DNA of 64,000 bases from Saccopteryx bilineata. Lineage: Eukaryota; Chordata; Mammalia; Chiroptera; Emballonuridae. The notes under the pieces were generated by a model. It worked only from the letters and a program-made list of their open reading frames with translations, was not told the origin of the DNA and did no database searches. Both the position numbers and the translations under genes were made by a program. Below, one piece after another: positions 1 to 9,800 of the stretch; the first letter of the stretch is position 1, and each line of letters starts with the position of its first letter. The DNA is taken from NCBI RefSeq assembly GCF_036850765.1, contig NC_089495.1, positions 118,009,033 through 118,073,032 of the forward strand, in the 5' to 3' direction.

Positions 1-52
1 CTCTCTGTCTCTGTAAAAAAAAAATAAATAAATAAATAAATAAAAAGAAATA
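1..52 (+). repeat. 3' tail of a tRNA-derived SINE
   Basis: A CTCTCTGTCTCTG stretch followed by an A-rich (AAAT)n tail matches the 3' end of the SINEs found throughout the window. Its body lies left of the window. It interrupts the antisense LTR that resumes at about 53. Confidence 0.6.
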
Positions 53-1264
53 CACACAGTGGGAAAACTCTTCCCTTTCCATTTAGGGCTCCCAAAGCCA
101 CTGACTTATCTGAGTTTCCTAGAATCAAAGATTTCTAGCTCACCAGCCTTATTCACCTCTGTTCCCCATCTCCTTCTCTCTGCACAAACTGCACTAACTG
201 GCTTCTCCTTCAGCACTCCGCCATTGTAAAGCCAGTAGCCAGTAGCCAGGGCCACTATCACAGCCGCCTGGCTCATGCAGGTTCGCATTGGATTTGGACA
301 GTCGATAAAGAAACAATAGAGCCAAAAGCTGATGGGCCATCATCTTTAAACCTAGCTTGCACCCGGTGGGCAAATAAAAACACACACTGGGCTCCAAAAC
401 CCACTCACATTCAGTGCTCACAAAACTACTGACTTATCCAAGTTCCCTAGAATCAAAGGTTTCTAGCTCACCAGACTTACTCACCTCTGTTCCCCATCTC
501 CTTCCTTCTCCCTGCACAAACTGGCTTCTCACTCAACACTCCACCATCTTGGCTGCTTCTCTTGGCCTCCTCCACGTGGACTTTCTCTGCTCTCCTCTCT
601 GCTCTCTCCTCTAATATTAATCTCAGGAACCAAAAGCAAGCTTCCATTCTGCCCCCATTTTACACTGTAGAAATCAAAACCCTTAATCCAATATACAAAA
701 TAGGGAAGTCTCTAACACAAAATCACTTATCAGAGACATGATGGGATTGCACCATGCCACATCAAAAAGGGTGGGAAAGGCTTAGTCCTAAAACCAAGCC
801 CCAGGCTACAAGGATCCTGCTTGCCCACAGCCTGCACCCAACACACATTAACATCACCTGGGCAACGGCTTCTACGTGGGCAACGCCATCTTTAACAAAG
901 TGAGTATAATATATTTTATCTGCCCAACAACCATTTTGGCTGCTTCTCCTCTCCTCCACGTGGCCTTTCTCTGCTCTCCTCCAGCATGGGCTCCTCTGCC
1001 CCATTTTATATTGTAGAAATCAAAACCTTTAATCCAATATACAAACAAGGAAGTCTCTAATACAAAGTCACGCATCTGAGGCATAATGGGATTCCTCATG
1101 AGAGTGCATCACCCCACATCAAAAAGGGTGGGAAAGGCTTAGTCTTAAAACTAAGCCTTAGGCTATAAGAATCCTGCCTGCTTACAGCCTGTCCCCCTAC
1201 ATCCAATGCAAACTATAAGTGAGCAAACATATATATCATATTTACAAACTTATTTGACCGATAT
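53..1264 (-). repeat. 3' LTR of antisense ERV (LTR family A), interrupted
   Basis: Segments 53-224 and 930-1264 align piece by piece with the LTR at 2318-2974, for example the shared block around GTGGGAAAGGCTTAGTCTTAAAACTAAGCC. On the minus strand the LTR starts about 1264 (ATCGGTCAAATAAG, degenerate for TGTTGGTCAAATAAG). It is directly preceded by a polypurine tract (AAAAGGGGTGGAA), as expected for a 3' LTR. A second LTR (225-929) and a SINE (left edge) are inserted in it. The 5-bp duplications seen in this family suggest class III (ERVL-like) or class I; I cannot decide. Confidence 0.7.
225..929 (-). repeat. Solo LTR nested in LTR A
   Basis: An antisense LTR with the forward ends TGTAAAGCC...CTGCCCAACA (minus strand TGTTGGGCAG...TTTACA). 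It is flanked by a 5-bp target duplication, GCCAT (220-224) and ACCAT (930-934), with one mismatch. It splits the host LTR exactly where the uninterrupted copy at about 2611-2620 reads CCGCCATTTTGG. It is the same subfamily as the sense LTR at 3231-4195. Confidence 0.8.
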
Positions 1265-2317
1265 TCCACCCCTTTTGCTCGCTTCACAATCTAAAGCACA
1301 GGTATTCCTGCACAAGGAAATTAGGCACATTACACAAATTAAAACAACATGACAAATCATACAATTTCAGCAATTACAAAGATACACTTCACCAGTCTCT
1401 GAGCACTTTGCCAAAAGCACAAAATGTCCTCAGCCTTTGATCTAGCCATTCAAAAAACTTCTCCGGGCAGGGGAGTTCTTCCAGCAAAGCTGCCCCCCAC
1501 CCCCATCAGGCTATTTCACATTGTCCAAAATCTGTAAATCTATCCCACAAAGGAGCCAGTGCTCACTCCGGTCATAGTCCAGGAATCAGTCCAAGCACAT
1601 GAGGCCTCAGCCACCCCCCTCATCCCTGCCATCCTGACAGGTCTTACACTGTCCCAAAGAGGAGCACGTGGCAATGGTAGTCAGCATTTCCATCTCTGCT
1701 CCAGAGAGCATGATGGCGTTCAGCCCTATGTCCCAAAATCACAGACCTACCAGGAGCATAGCAGGTACTCCTTGCTGCTGGGCTCTCACCTTCTGGAGAC
1801 TGTGGATTGCAACTCCAGCCCGATTCTCCTCATCCTCCAAAAAGGAACTGAAAACACCAGCTCCTGCTGCTAAATCGAGCCCCAGGCTGCCGTCACCTTC
1901 CGCTTAGCAGGTGTTGCAGCTCCGGCCCCAGCCTCCTGCCGCTGCTGGCTCTCCACAACGTCCAGGGCAATCTGCAACTCACGGACCTGTGAATCATCCT
2001 CCAGCAGGTGCTCCATTTCCAAGTGAATCTCATGAACCTGGTCGGCCTCCTCCGGTGCTTGCTCCACCTCCAGGGTCAGCATCTCTTTCTCCCAGGTTTG
2101 CTCCAGCCCCTTCCACTGCTCAGATTGCAGGTCCCAGGTAGCCTCTTCCACAGAGTTCTCAGTTTCCTCACGCATGGCTGTAAAAGTCATCCAGCCTATG
2201 GCCCCAAAAGGACAGCCATGGGGAACCATAACAGCAGCCAGTCCTCTACTCCACTGCTCAAAGGTGGTGGTGACTCCATTCTGATCTGTATCGAATCCTG
2301 CCACAGACTATGGCAAA
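1265..2317 (-). repeat. Short internal region of antisense ERV A
   Basis: This is the DNA between the two LTR A copies, only about 1.05 kb. The minus-strand order is LTR (2318-2974), a GTG-initiated open frame (2304-1870), non-coding sequence, the polypurine tract, then the 3' LTR. No reverse transcriptase, protease or envelope motif is visible. The element is therefore either a large internal deletion or a non-autonomous LTR retrotransposon that depended on proteins supplied by relatives. The primer-binding site could not be assigned. Confidence 0.6.
1870..2304 (-). pseudogene. 144-codon coiled-coil-like frame in ERV A (gag-like remnant?)
   Basis: An open frame of 144 codons begins just inside the 5' LTR. 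Its first codon is GTG, not ATG. The first internal ATG lies near residue 26. Residues about 45-125 are very rich in Glu, Gln and Leu with heptad-like spacing (EQTWEKEMLTLEVEQ, LEDDSQVRELQIAL), as in a coiled coil. Position and composition fit a degraded gag N-terminus of an ERVL-like element. I see no zinc knuckle or major-homology region, so the assignment is weak. It is not a host gene on present evidence. Confidence 0.35.
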
Positions 2318-2974
2318 TATAAAGCCAGTAGCCACAGCCACCATCACAGCCGCCTGGCCCATGCAGGTTTGCATAGGATTCGGATAGACGGTAATGAAAC
2401 AATAAAGCCAAGAACTGGTGGGCCATTTGCTTTAATCCTAGCTTGCACCCTATGGGCAAGAAAGTGAGAAAACACTTCCCTTTCCATTCAGGGCTCCCAA
2501 AGCCACTGACTTATCCGAGTTTCTTAGAATCAAAGGCCCCACCAGCCTTATTCACCTCTGTTTCCCATCTCCTTCTCTCTGCACAAACTGGCTTCTCCTT
2601 CAGCACTCCGCCATTTTGGCTGCTTCTCCTCTCTCTCCACATGGCCTTTCTCTGCTCTCCTCTCTAGTGCTAATCTCAGGAACCAATAGAGAGCAAGCTC
2701 TCGGACTGCCCCACTTTATAGTACAGAAATCAAAACCTTTAATCCAATATACAAACAAGGAAGTATCTGATACAAAGTCACTTATCTGAGGCACAATGGG
2801 ATTCCTCATGAGAGTGCACCACTCTACATCAAAAAGGGTGGGAAAGGCTTAGTCTTAAAACTAAGCCTTAGGCTATAAGAATCCTGCCTGCTTACCGCCT
2901 GTCCCCCTACATCCAGTGCAAACTATAAGTGAGCAAACATATATATCATTATTTACAAACTTATTTGACCAACA
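2318..2974 (-). repeat. 5' LTR of antisense ERV A
   Basis: The minus strand begins TGTTGGTCAAATAAG at 2974 and ends near TTTATA at 2318. It matches the LTR at 53-1264 over nearly its whole length, and the solo LTR at 9828-11760. The provirus sits inside an older antisense LTR (2975-4205), whose sequence resumes immediately to the right. Confidence 0.75.
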
Positions 2975-4205
2975 CATACACATCATCTTAACTTTACACC
3001 AAACAAAAAACAGAAGAAACTTGCCTCCAGTCTTCCTAGGGAACACGGGGGTGGAGGTGGGATGTATGGGGTGTAGTGTAAACAATCTAGCACTATAGCT
3101 TAACAGCCCTTGCAACCTAATCCAGCAAGTGAGGTGGAGGGTTGGGCAGACTGTCAGTTTACAGCCAATTCCCCACACCTCTGTCCCCCAAAAATCTAAA
3201 CTCCAAAATCCCTGTTGGTTTTTTGGTCCCTGTTGGGCAGATAAAATGTATTATGCTCACTTTGTTAAAAATGGTGCTGCCCACGTGGAGGCCATTGCCC
3301 AGGTGATATTAATGTGTGTTGAGAATCCTTGTAGCCTGGGGCTTGGTTTTGGGATTAAGCCTTTCCCACCTTTTTTGATGTGGGGTGGTACAATCCAATC
3401 ATGCCTCAGAGAAGTGACTTTGTATTAGAGACTTTCCTATTTTGTATATTGGATTAGAGGTTGTGAAGCTACAATATAAAATGGGGGCAGAATGAGAGTT
3501 TGCTCTCTTGGTTCCTGGGATGATTAGCATGAGAGCAGAGGGAGCAGAGCAGAAAGCAGAAAGAGGCCATGTGGCCAGGAGAAGCAGCCAAGATGGTGGA
3601 GTGCTGAGTGAGATGCCAGTTTGTGCAGAGTTTGTATCTGGGATAAGGAAGGAGATGGGGAACTGAGGAGAATAAGGCTGGTGAGCTAGAAACCTTTGAT
3701 TCTATGAAACTCGGATAAGTCAGTGGCTTTGTGAGCACTGAATGTGAGTGGGTTTTGGAGCCCAGTGTGTGTTTTTACTTGCCCGCCGGGTGCAAGCTAG
3801 AATTAAAGACTATGGCCCATCAGTTTGTGTAGTGTTTGTATCTGGGATAAGGAAGAAGATGGCGGAGTGCTGAGTGAGATGCCAGTTTGTGTAGTGTTTG
3901 TATCTGGGATAAGGAAGGAGATGGGGAACTAAGGAGAATAAGGCTGGTGAGCTAGAAACCTTTGATTCTAGGAAACTCAGATAAGTCAGTAGCTTTGTGA
4001 GCACTGAATGTGAGTGGGTTTTGGAGCCCAGTGTGTGTTTTTACTTGCCCGCCGGGTGCAAGCTAGAATCAAAGATGACAGCCCATCAGTTTTTGGCTCC
4101 GTTGTTTCTTTACCGACTGTCCGAATCCAATGCGAATCTGCATGGGCCGGGCTGCTTTGATAGTGGTGGCCCTGGCCCCGGCTCCTGGCTCTACAGTCCC
4201 CAACA
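2975..4205 (-). repeat. ERV2-type LTR fragment (LTR family B), interrupted
   Basis: Positions 2975-3230 plus 4196-4205 form the U3 start of an antisense LTR. Read on the minus strand it begins TGTTGGGGAC at 4205. It matches the fragment at 8842-9085 and the complete solo LTR at 17167-17736. The sense LTR at 3231-4195 is inserted ten bases from its end, and ERV A is inserted at its left edge. The remainder must lie left of the window or be lost. Confidence 0.65.
3231..4195 (+). repeat. Sense solo LTR with internal tandem duplication
   Basis: The element runs TGTTGGGCAG...GGCTCTACA and is flanked by a perfect 5-bp duplication GTCCC (3226-3230 and 4196-4200). It is the same subfamily as the antisense LTR at 225-929. 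It is longer because a segment of about 266 bp, including the likely polyadenylation region, is repeated in tandem. The copies start at 3593 and 3859 with ATGG(T/C)GGAGTGCTGAG. Confidence 0.8.
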
Positions 4206-5439
4206 GGCACATATTTCTCTAGAATACCATAGAACCACTGAGTTAAGGAAAAGGGGGTATGAAATAAGCCAAGGGTCCCACCTGGTTAAGAGTTATTTTC
4301 TTTGCTAAAGGCATTTTTCAGACTAAAGACAGCTAAGAGACACTGGATACTTTAGTACCCTTGTCTCTGGTCCTTACCAGATTTGAGTCAGGAACACCCA
4401 ACTTCAAAAAGCTGGTTCTGCAGAAGCCCAGTGCTACCCTTTCCTCCTTTTTCTTCAACCTCAGAAAAAGTGATCAAAAGGACAGGCTCCAGGAACAAAC
4501 TGGCTCCTCTGTTTTGGAAGAAAGGCAAAAAGTGTTAGGTTTCTGGTCATTTCTGTAAGGAAACCAGATCAAAAGGGACCTACAGGGAGAGTCAGATCAC
4601 GTGACTGCAGGGAACTCTTATTCTGGCTACAGCAACTCCAGTTCTTGGCAAGACTTCCTTCTGAGTCTCCTACCTATCAGGCCTTCAGCCTGTCCAGAAA
4701 TCACAAGTATTGCCGGGTGGGGGAGGGTTCTCAGGAAGACTTTCTAAAGCAGCCTCAGGTAGGCACTTTGCAAAGCAGGACATTTGGTCTCTGCCTGTCT
4801 GATTCGGCTGTTGCAGCAGGCAAGTGGTTACCAGAGCTACCCTGAGGTCTTCATATTCAAAGGTGTAGAAATCCGGTGTGCAAATGGATCGCTGCCTCCT
4901 AGTGAATGAAATTCGTGATAAACGCGTAGAAAAAAGTTTCATGTTGAACAAAATCCCTTTCTGAATTCTTCCTGCATCCAGCACTGGTTTCAAGATGCTT
5001 CTCAACTTCCCACTAACATCTGACTCAATCAAATGCTTTTATCTGCATAATGAAAAATAATAAAGATTCTTATACCCGGCTAGCCAGGTGTAATTGGCCT
5101 CAGCAAGGGCCAGGGCTCCCAGTTTTTGAGGACCCTGTCTCTTCTCTTTTTACCCTCACGTTAGGCCCCCTGCTTCTTCCTTTAGCTGTCCATGGAGCCC
5201 CACCTTTTTCCTCCCCAGCATCCAGATATTCCTCCCACCCCTCAAGGCCAGGCCCTGCCGTGGCCACCCGGGGTTCCTTCCTCCAGGGTCCTAGCTTGGC
5301 ATTCCTGGACAGGCGTGAAGCCGTGGCTGCTGGAAGCCGTCGGGGAAGCCCTCTTTTGGGGCTGCAAGTACCAGTGGGACCCTAAAATCTCGAGTCCGCT
5401 GGCGGATCACTAGCACAGGAATCTGGGCCTGCGTGCTGC
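4206..5439. other. Upstream flank of CCNA1 without recognised features
   Basis: I recognise no repeat or coding exon here. GC content rises towards the CpG island after about 5200. Short open frames on both strands lack start context, splice logic or recognisable protein similarity. Confidence 0.5.
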
Positions 5440-6454
5440 TCAAGGACCCAAAATGATCGACGACACGCCACCAGCACGCGTTAGCAGGCCCTGGCTCAAA
5501 CCTGGGGCCAAGCCGCTGGTCCCCGGCTCCTGTCCTGGAGGCCGCGCAGGTGTGTGCGCCCGGGGGCGAGCGAGCCTGGCCTCGGGCGGGCGCGGCCGGG
5601 GCGCCGCGGCCTGCGAGCCCCGCGGACCCGCGTCGCCCTCCCGAGCCAAGGTTCTCAGGAGCGGGCCGCGGGAGAGACGTTAGCGGGAGGAGTTAGCGGC
5701 TGTTGGGAGGCTGGGTTCACGGAGACGGTCCCTTCCCAAGCCTGGCCGTCGCGGGGTGCGCAGCGCTCCTCCCTCCCACCCGGGTGCAGCGCCGACCGCG
5801 ACAGCCCACGGGATAGCCCCGGCCGGCCGGGCTGCGCCTGAGGAGCCCGGAGCCACTGTCCGTTGGCTGCGCCCGGCCTGAGCGCCTAAGGGTCGGCGCC
5901 GCAGAGCGGAGCGCCTTGGGTGAGAAGGTCGCCATGGCGATGGGCCCGGGGGCGCAACGCCTTTGCAGTTGGCATGGAAGCGGCGCCCGCGAGCCCTGGG
6001 AGCGCCGCTGATTGGACGATTCAACAGATGCGGGGGGAGGAGGGGCAGTGGTGGGAGAAAGTAATCAGCGCGGAGCGGGCCTGGCCGCAGCCGCTGGGAA
6101 TCCGGCGCCCCAGTTGGAATCCGCCTGCATCCTTGTCCCCTGTTGCCCCGCCCCCACATCGGCCGCCCCCAGCCCGTTTCTCCTCGTCCTCCTGCGCACT
6201 TGCTACTTGTTCCAGATGTACATAAAGAAATAAGACTGGGGAGAGCGAGGCCCGTGGAGGCGCACCCTGCTGGTGCCTGTGAGGGTACTTTCCTTCCCGC
6301 AGTGCAGTAGCCTTGGTCTCCTCCCTTCAGGGGAGGCGGGGCGGGGGAGAGGGGCGGCAGCGGAGAAAGACTGCGGAGAAACAAGAAACGCGGGGCCTTA
6401 GTGTCCAGGCTTGGAGGTATGCCGGGCTGCTCCTTCGGGCCGTCCACCAACCAG
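5440..6454 (+). promoter_or_regulatory. CCNA1: CpG island and CCNA1 promoter/first exon region
   Basis: About 1 kb of very GC-rich, CpG-dense DNA lies immediately 5' of the CCNA1 coding exons. Sp1-type GC boxes are visible at 6145-6155 (GCCCCGCCCCC) and 6335-6347 (GGCGGGGCGGGGG). An inverted CCAAT motif (ATTGG) sits at 6011-6015. There is no convincing TATA box. Mammalian CCNA1 promoters are known to be TATA-less and driven by GC boxes, so the layout fits. A splice donor (CAG|GTATTA) at 6454/6455 is the best candidate end of the first exon. The transcription start cannot be placed from sequence alone. Confidence 0.75.
6419..6454 (+). CDS. CCNA1: Possible in-frame N-terminal extension in CCNA1 exon 1
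   Basis: An ATG at 6419 opens twelve codons (MPGCSFGPSTNQ) ending exactly at a GT donor, in phase 0 with the next exon at 6671. Translation through the junction would add 16 residues (these twelve plus ESEA) before the methionine at 6683. The start context (G at -3, C at +4) is moderate. Human CCNA1 also has longer isoforms, but with a different N-terminus as I recall it. Treat this as an alternative start. Confidence 0.35.
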
Positions 6455-6670
6455 GTATTAGAAGAAAGCTTGACACGTTCAAGTCGCTGTTCTGGTACAA
6501 AGCAGCTTGGATCGCAGGCTCCCCACGGCTCACACCCTTCCAGACCTAATAATTCCAGGGGAGATTCTATGGGTTTGTGCCCTCCCTCCTAGAGACTCGA
6601 TGCATTTATTGGAGCCCCCGGGAAGAGGTTGAATAACCGGTCTGTCTTGTTTCTCCTTCTCCGACGGCAG

Positions 6671-6847
6671 GAGAGCGAGGCCATGCATCTCAACAGCCCA
6701 AAGAGCGGAGTAGTTCTGGCTCCAGTGAGCCGAGGTCCTGATGCCTGTCAGATGACAACCAGAGCCCAGCTCGGCCCAGATCCCCAACAAAGAACAGTGT
6801 TAGGGGTGCTCACTGAGAATGGGCAGTACAGGAAAACCAGCGGCCAG
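6671..6847 (+). CDS. CCNA1: CCNA1 coding exon (residues 1-55)
   Basis: The acceptor TCCGACGGCAG ends at 6670 and the donor CAG|GTAACG follows 6847. The ATG at 6683 gives 55 codons, including the destruction-box motif RTVL. The exon ends in phase 0. Upstream codons GAG AGC GAG GCC (ESEA) are open and would be used only with an exon 1 start. Confidence 0.93.
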
Positions 6848-9800
6848 GTAACGATGGAGAAGCCCAGGGGAAGTTGCTTGTCCACAAGGCCTCTCCTACA
6901 AATGGGAGGTGGGTTTCGCTTGCAGTTTTACCTGCAAAGTATTCCAACCCTGGTATCTGGGCTGTTGGGACACTGAATGTTTTAAGATCATCTTGTTGAC
7001 TAGCGTGCGGAGGACCCGGGTTCGATTCCCGGCCAGGGCACACAGAAGAAGCGCCCATTTGCTTCTCCACCCCTCCGCCGCGCTTTCCTCTCTGTCTCTC
7101 TCTTCCCCTCCCACAGCCAAGGCTCCATTGGAGCAAAGATGGCCCGGGCGCTGGGGATGGCTCTGTGGCCTCTGCCCCAGGCGCTAGAGTGGCTCTGGTC
7201 GCAACATGGCGACGCCCAGGATGGGCAGAGCATCGCCCCCTGGTGGGCAGAGCGTTGCCTCATGGTGGGCGTGCCGGGTGGATCCCAGTCGGGCGCATGC
7301 GGGAGTCTGTCTGACTGTCTCTCCCTGTTTCTAGCTTCAGGAAAAAAAAAAAAAAAAAAAAAAAAAGATCATCTTGTTAATTTCCTTTTTCAGCCAGAGA
7401 TGGTGAATAATCTCACCCACCCAAATCGAGGATATAGGGCTAGAAACTGTTTGGATTAAGTATATGTAAAGTCATTTGCAGGCTGGCTAAAAGGAAATGT
7501 GAATGCCCCCAAATAAAGGATAGAACTGGGGTTACTCCAGGTCAGTGGTGTCCAGAATGAGACGGTGCCTGAAGCATCCTGGGTAATCTTGGCAGTGTTC
7601 ATTGAAGAGAGCTTCAGATCAGGATTGGATCGGGCTAGACTAGATTATTTCAAAAAGTGACTTGAAAGCAGACATCTCCCAGTACTGACAAAGGGTAGCT
7701 GGGCAAAGATAATGGTCCATTAGGTATTGCTTAACTGATTCCTTAACAGATTGAAAACAAATTCAGACACTGAAATGCATATGAAGGCTGTGGATCCTTA
7801 AGAATGATTTTTGAGGTTTAAAAAAAGCTTCCCTAAATCTGTTATTAGACAAACTGCTGATAACGGTGCTTTTTGAGGACTGTGCAGTATTGGTGAGAAA
7901 AATTAAGAGGGTTAATTAAGAAAGGCCAAGGGAAAAAAGCCATAATGGGGGAGGCCAAATTAGAAGCCCCTCACATACTGACCGCTCAAGCCTTTTTTTT
8001 TAATTGATTGCTTTTGAGAAAGAGAGAGAGAGAGAAAAGCATTCATTTGTTGTTCCACTTAGTTTGAGTTTATTGGACACTTCCCACCTCGGGAGAATGC
8101 TCCAACCAACTGGGCTAACCCGGTTGAATATAAATTCAATCAGGGCAGTTCTTTTTTAACATGCGGTTCATTGCTAAATTCTGGGTACCTAAAACAATGT
8201 CTGGCACATAGTGGGTGCTCATTAAATGTGTAATGAATTTATGTCTCCACCCTTGTACATATATCAATGTAGCAAAAGTCAAATTTGATAGCAATTTAGA
8301 GTTATGATTATCTGGTTATAGTAACTTATGATTTGATCCTTTATAGTGCTGTGATTTTTCCAGTACTTGCATAGAGAATTTTTTATTAGAATATACATAA
8401 GCCACATATTTAACTTGCTAGATGAAAAGGAAAGTTACAGAAACACATAATTTAGAAAAAGTCACATCAGGAAACACTAAGATTAATTATAAATGATAAT
8501 ATGTTAATATGATAGCTATGCCTAGCATTTGCATACTTATAATTCAGAGTCATACTGCTTGCCCACCTGCCCTGGTTGAGCTGACCTTCAGGCCCTCCAA
8601 CATGACTCACCTGGCTCTGTGATTGTGTGTGATCCATTACACTCATTCACAAGAGGCACACACAGTTTTCATTGTTAATGTTACAGGAATAAAGAAAAGG
8701 GAGAAGCCACTGATTGACAGTTAGATTTCTCTGGGGGTCATTGCTTCATGTCATCCAAAAAGATCCTATGGCAGTGGTTCTCAAAGTGTGCGCCAGGGTA
8801 CACTGATGTGCCCTATGGTATTCCAGAGAAATATATATGCCTGTTGGGGACCAAAAAACCAACAGGGCTTTTGGAGTTTAGATTTTTGGGCGACAGAGGT
8901 GCGGGGAATTGGCTGTAAGCTGACAGACTGCCCAACCCCCCACCTCACTTGCCTGATTAGGTTGCAAAAGGCTGTTAAACTGTGGTGCCAGATTGTTTAC
9001 ACTACCCTCCATGTTCCCCGGAAAGACTGGAGGCAAGTTTCTTCTATCCTTTGTTTGGTGTAAAGTTAAGATGATATGTATGGTGGGGGTTTTGGATTGA
9101 TGATTAAACATGAGGAATTGTCTCTTGAAGTCTTTTGGATTTCTTTAAAAGAAGAATATGTGGCAATATCTTAAAAAGCTCTGAACATTTTACTACAGTT
9201 TTCAACATCCTATTTATGTGAATTAGGGTTTTTACCCTCAACACAAGAGTAAAAAGAGAGGAATTCTTCAGTGTGTTGACGAGGAAATGAGATTTGCCTT
9301 TCAAATATATGCCCAAACATTGAAGAAATTGCTAGGACATAATGAGGCTCATGTTTCTCATAAACACAAGAATGAAAAATCTTAACACGTTTGTGCCGGG
9401 ACCTGCCGAATTTACTAAATCTTACTAAGAATGTATCTATATATATAAAAAGATAACTTTTTTGTCATTTTTTTATTTTTTAAGCCCTCTTTTTTATGAA
9501 TTCTAAACAGCATAACTCAAAAAATATAACATAAGAATGTTTTCTAATGTCAGAATTCAATTTTGTCGTATTTATTTTGTTTAATTACCATAAAAGCATG
9601 CTTGGACTTTATATATTTTTTCTTTAATATTTGACTTAATTATTATAACATGTCTCTCAGAAATTTGTATATACTGCACCTACAATTATTTGTAGGATTT
9701 TAAATGCTCCTAAACTTCAAAAAGTTTGAGAACCACTGTCTTATGGTAAGATAATTTAATAGTATGAGTTTCTATAGTCATCATATTTCAAAATAATTGG

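Larger units (their letters stand above)
8772..9738 (+). mobile_element. hAT DNA transposon with degraded transposase end
   Basis: Terminal inverted repeats CAGTGGTTCTCAAA...TTTGAGAACCACTG are flanked by an 8-bp duplication, TCCTATGG (8764-8771) and TCTTATGG (9739-9746), with one mismatch. The interior holds an inserted LTR fragment (8842-9085) and a remnant of the hAT dimerisation domain (about 9115-9360). The AT-rich rest is non-coding. Confidence 0.85.

Noticed and set aside
2280..2317. Primer-binding site for ERV A
   Set aside because: TGGCAGGATTCGA on the minus strand is a candidate, but it lies about 14 bp from the LTR end and matches no tRNA 3' end I can name.
5680..6450. 256-codon antisense open frame across the CpG island
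   Set aside because: GC-rich DNA gives long chance frames. The translation is Pro/Arg/Ala/Gly-rich, shows no recognisable domain, and overlaps the CCNA1 promoter.
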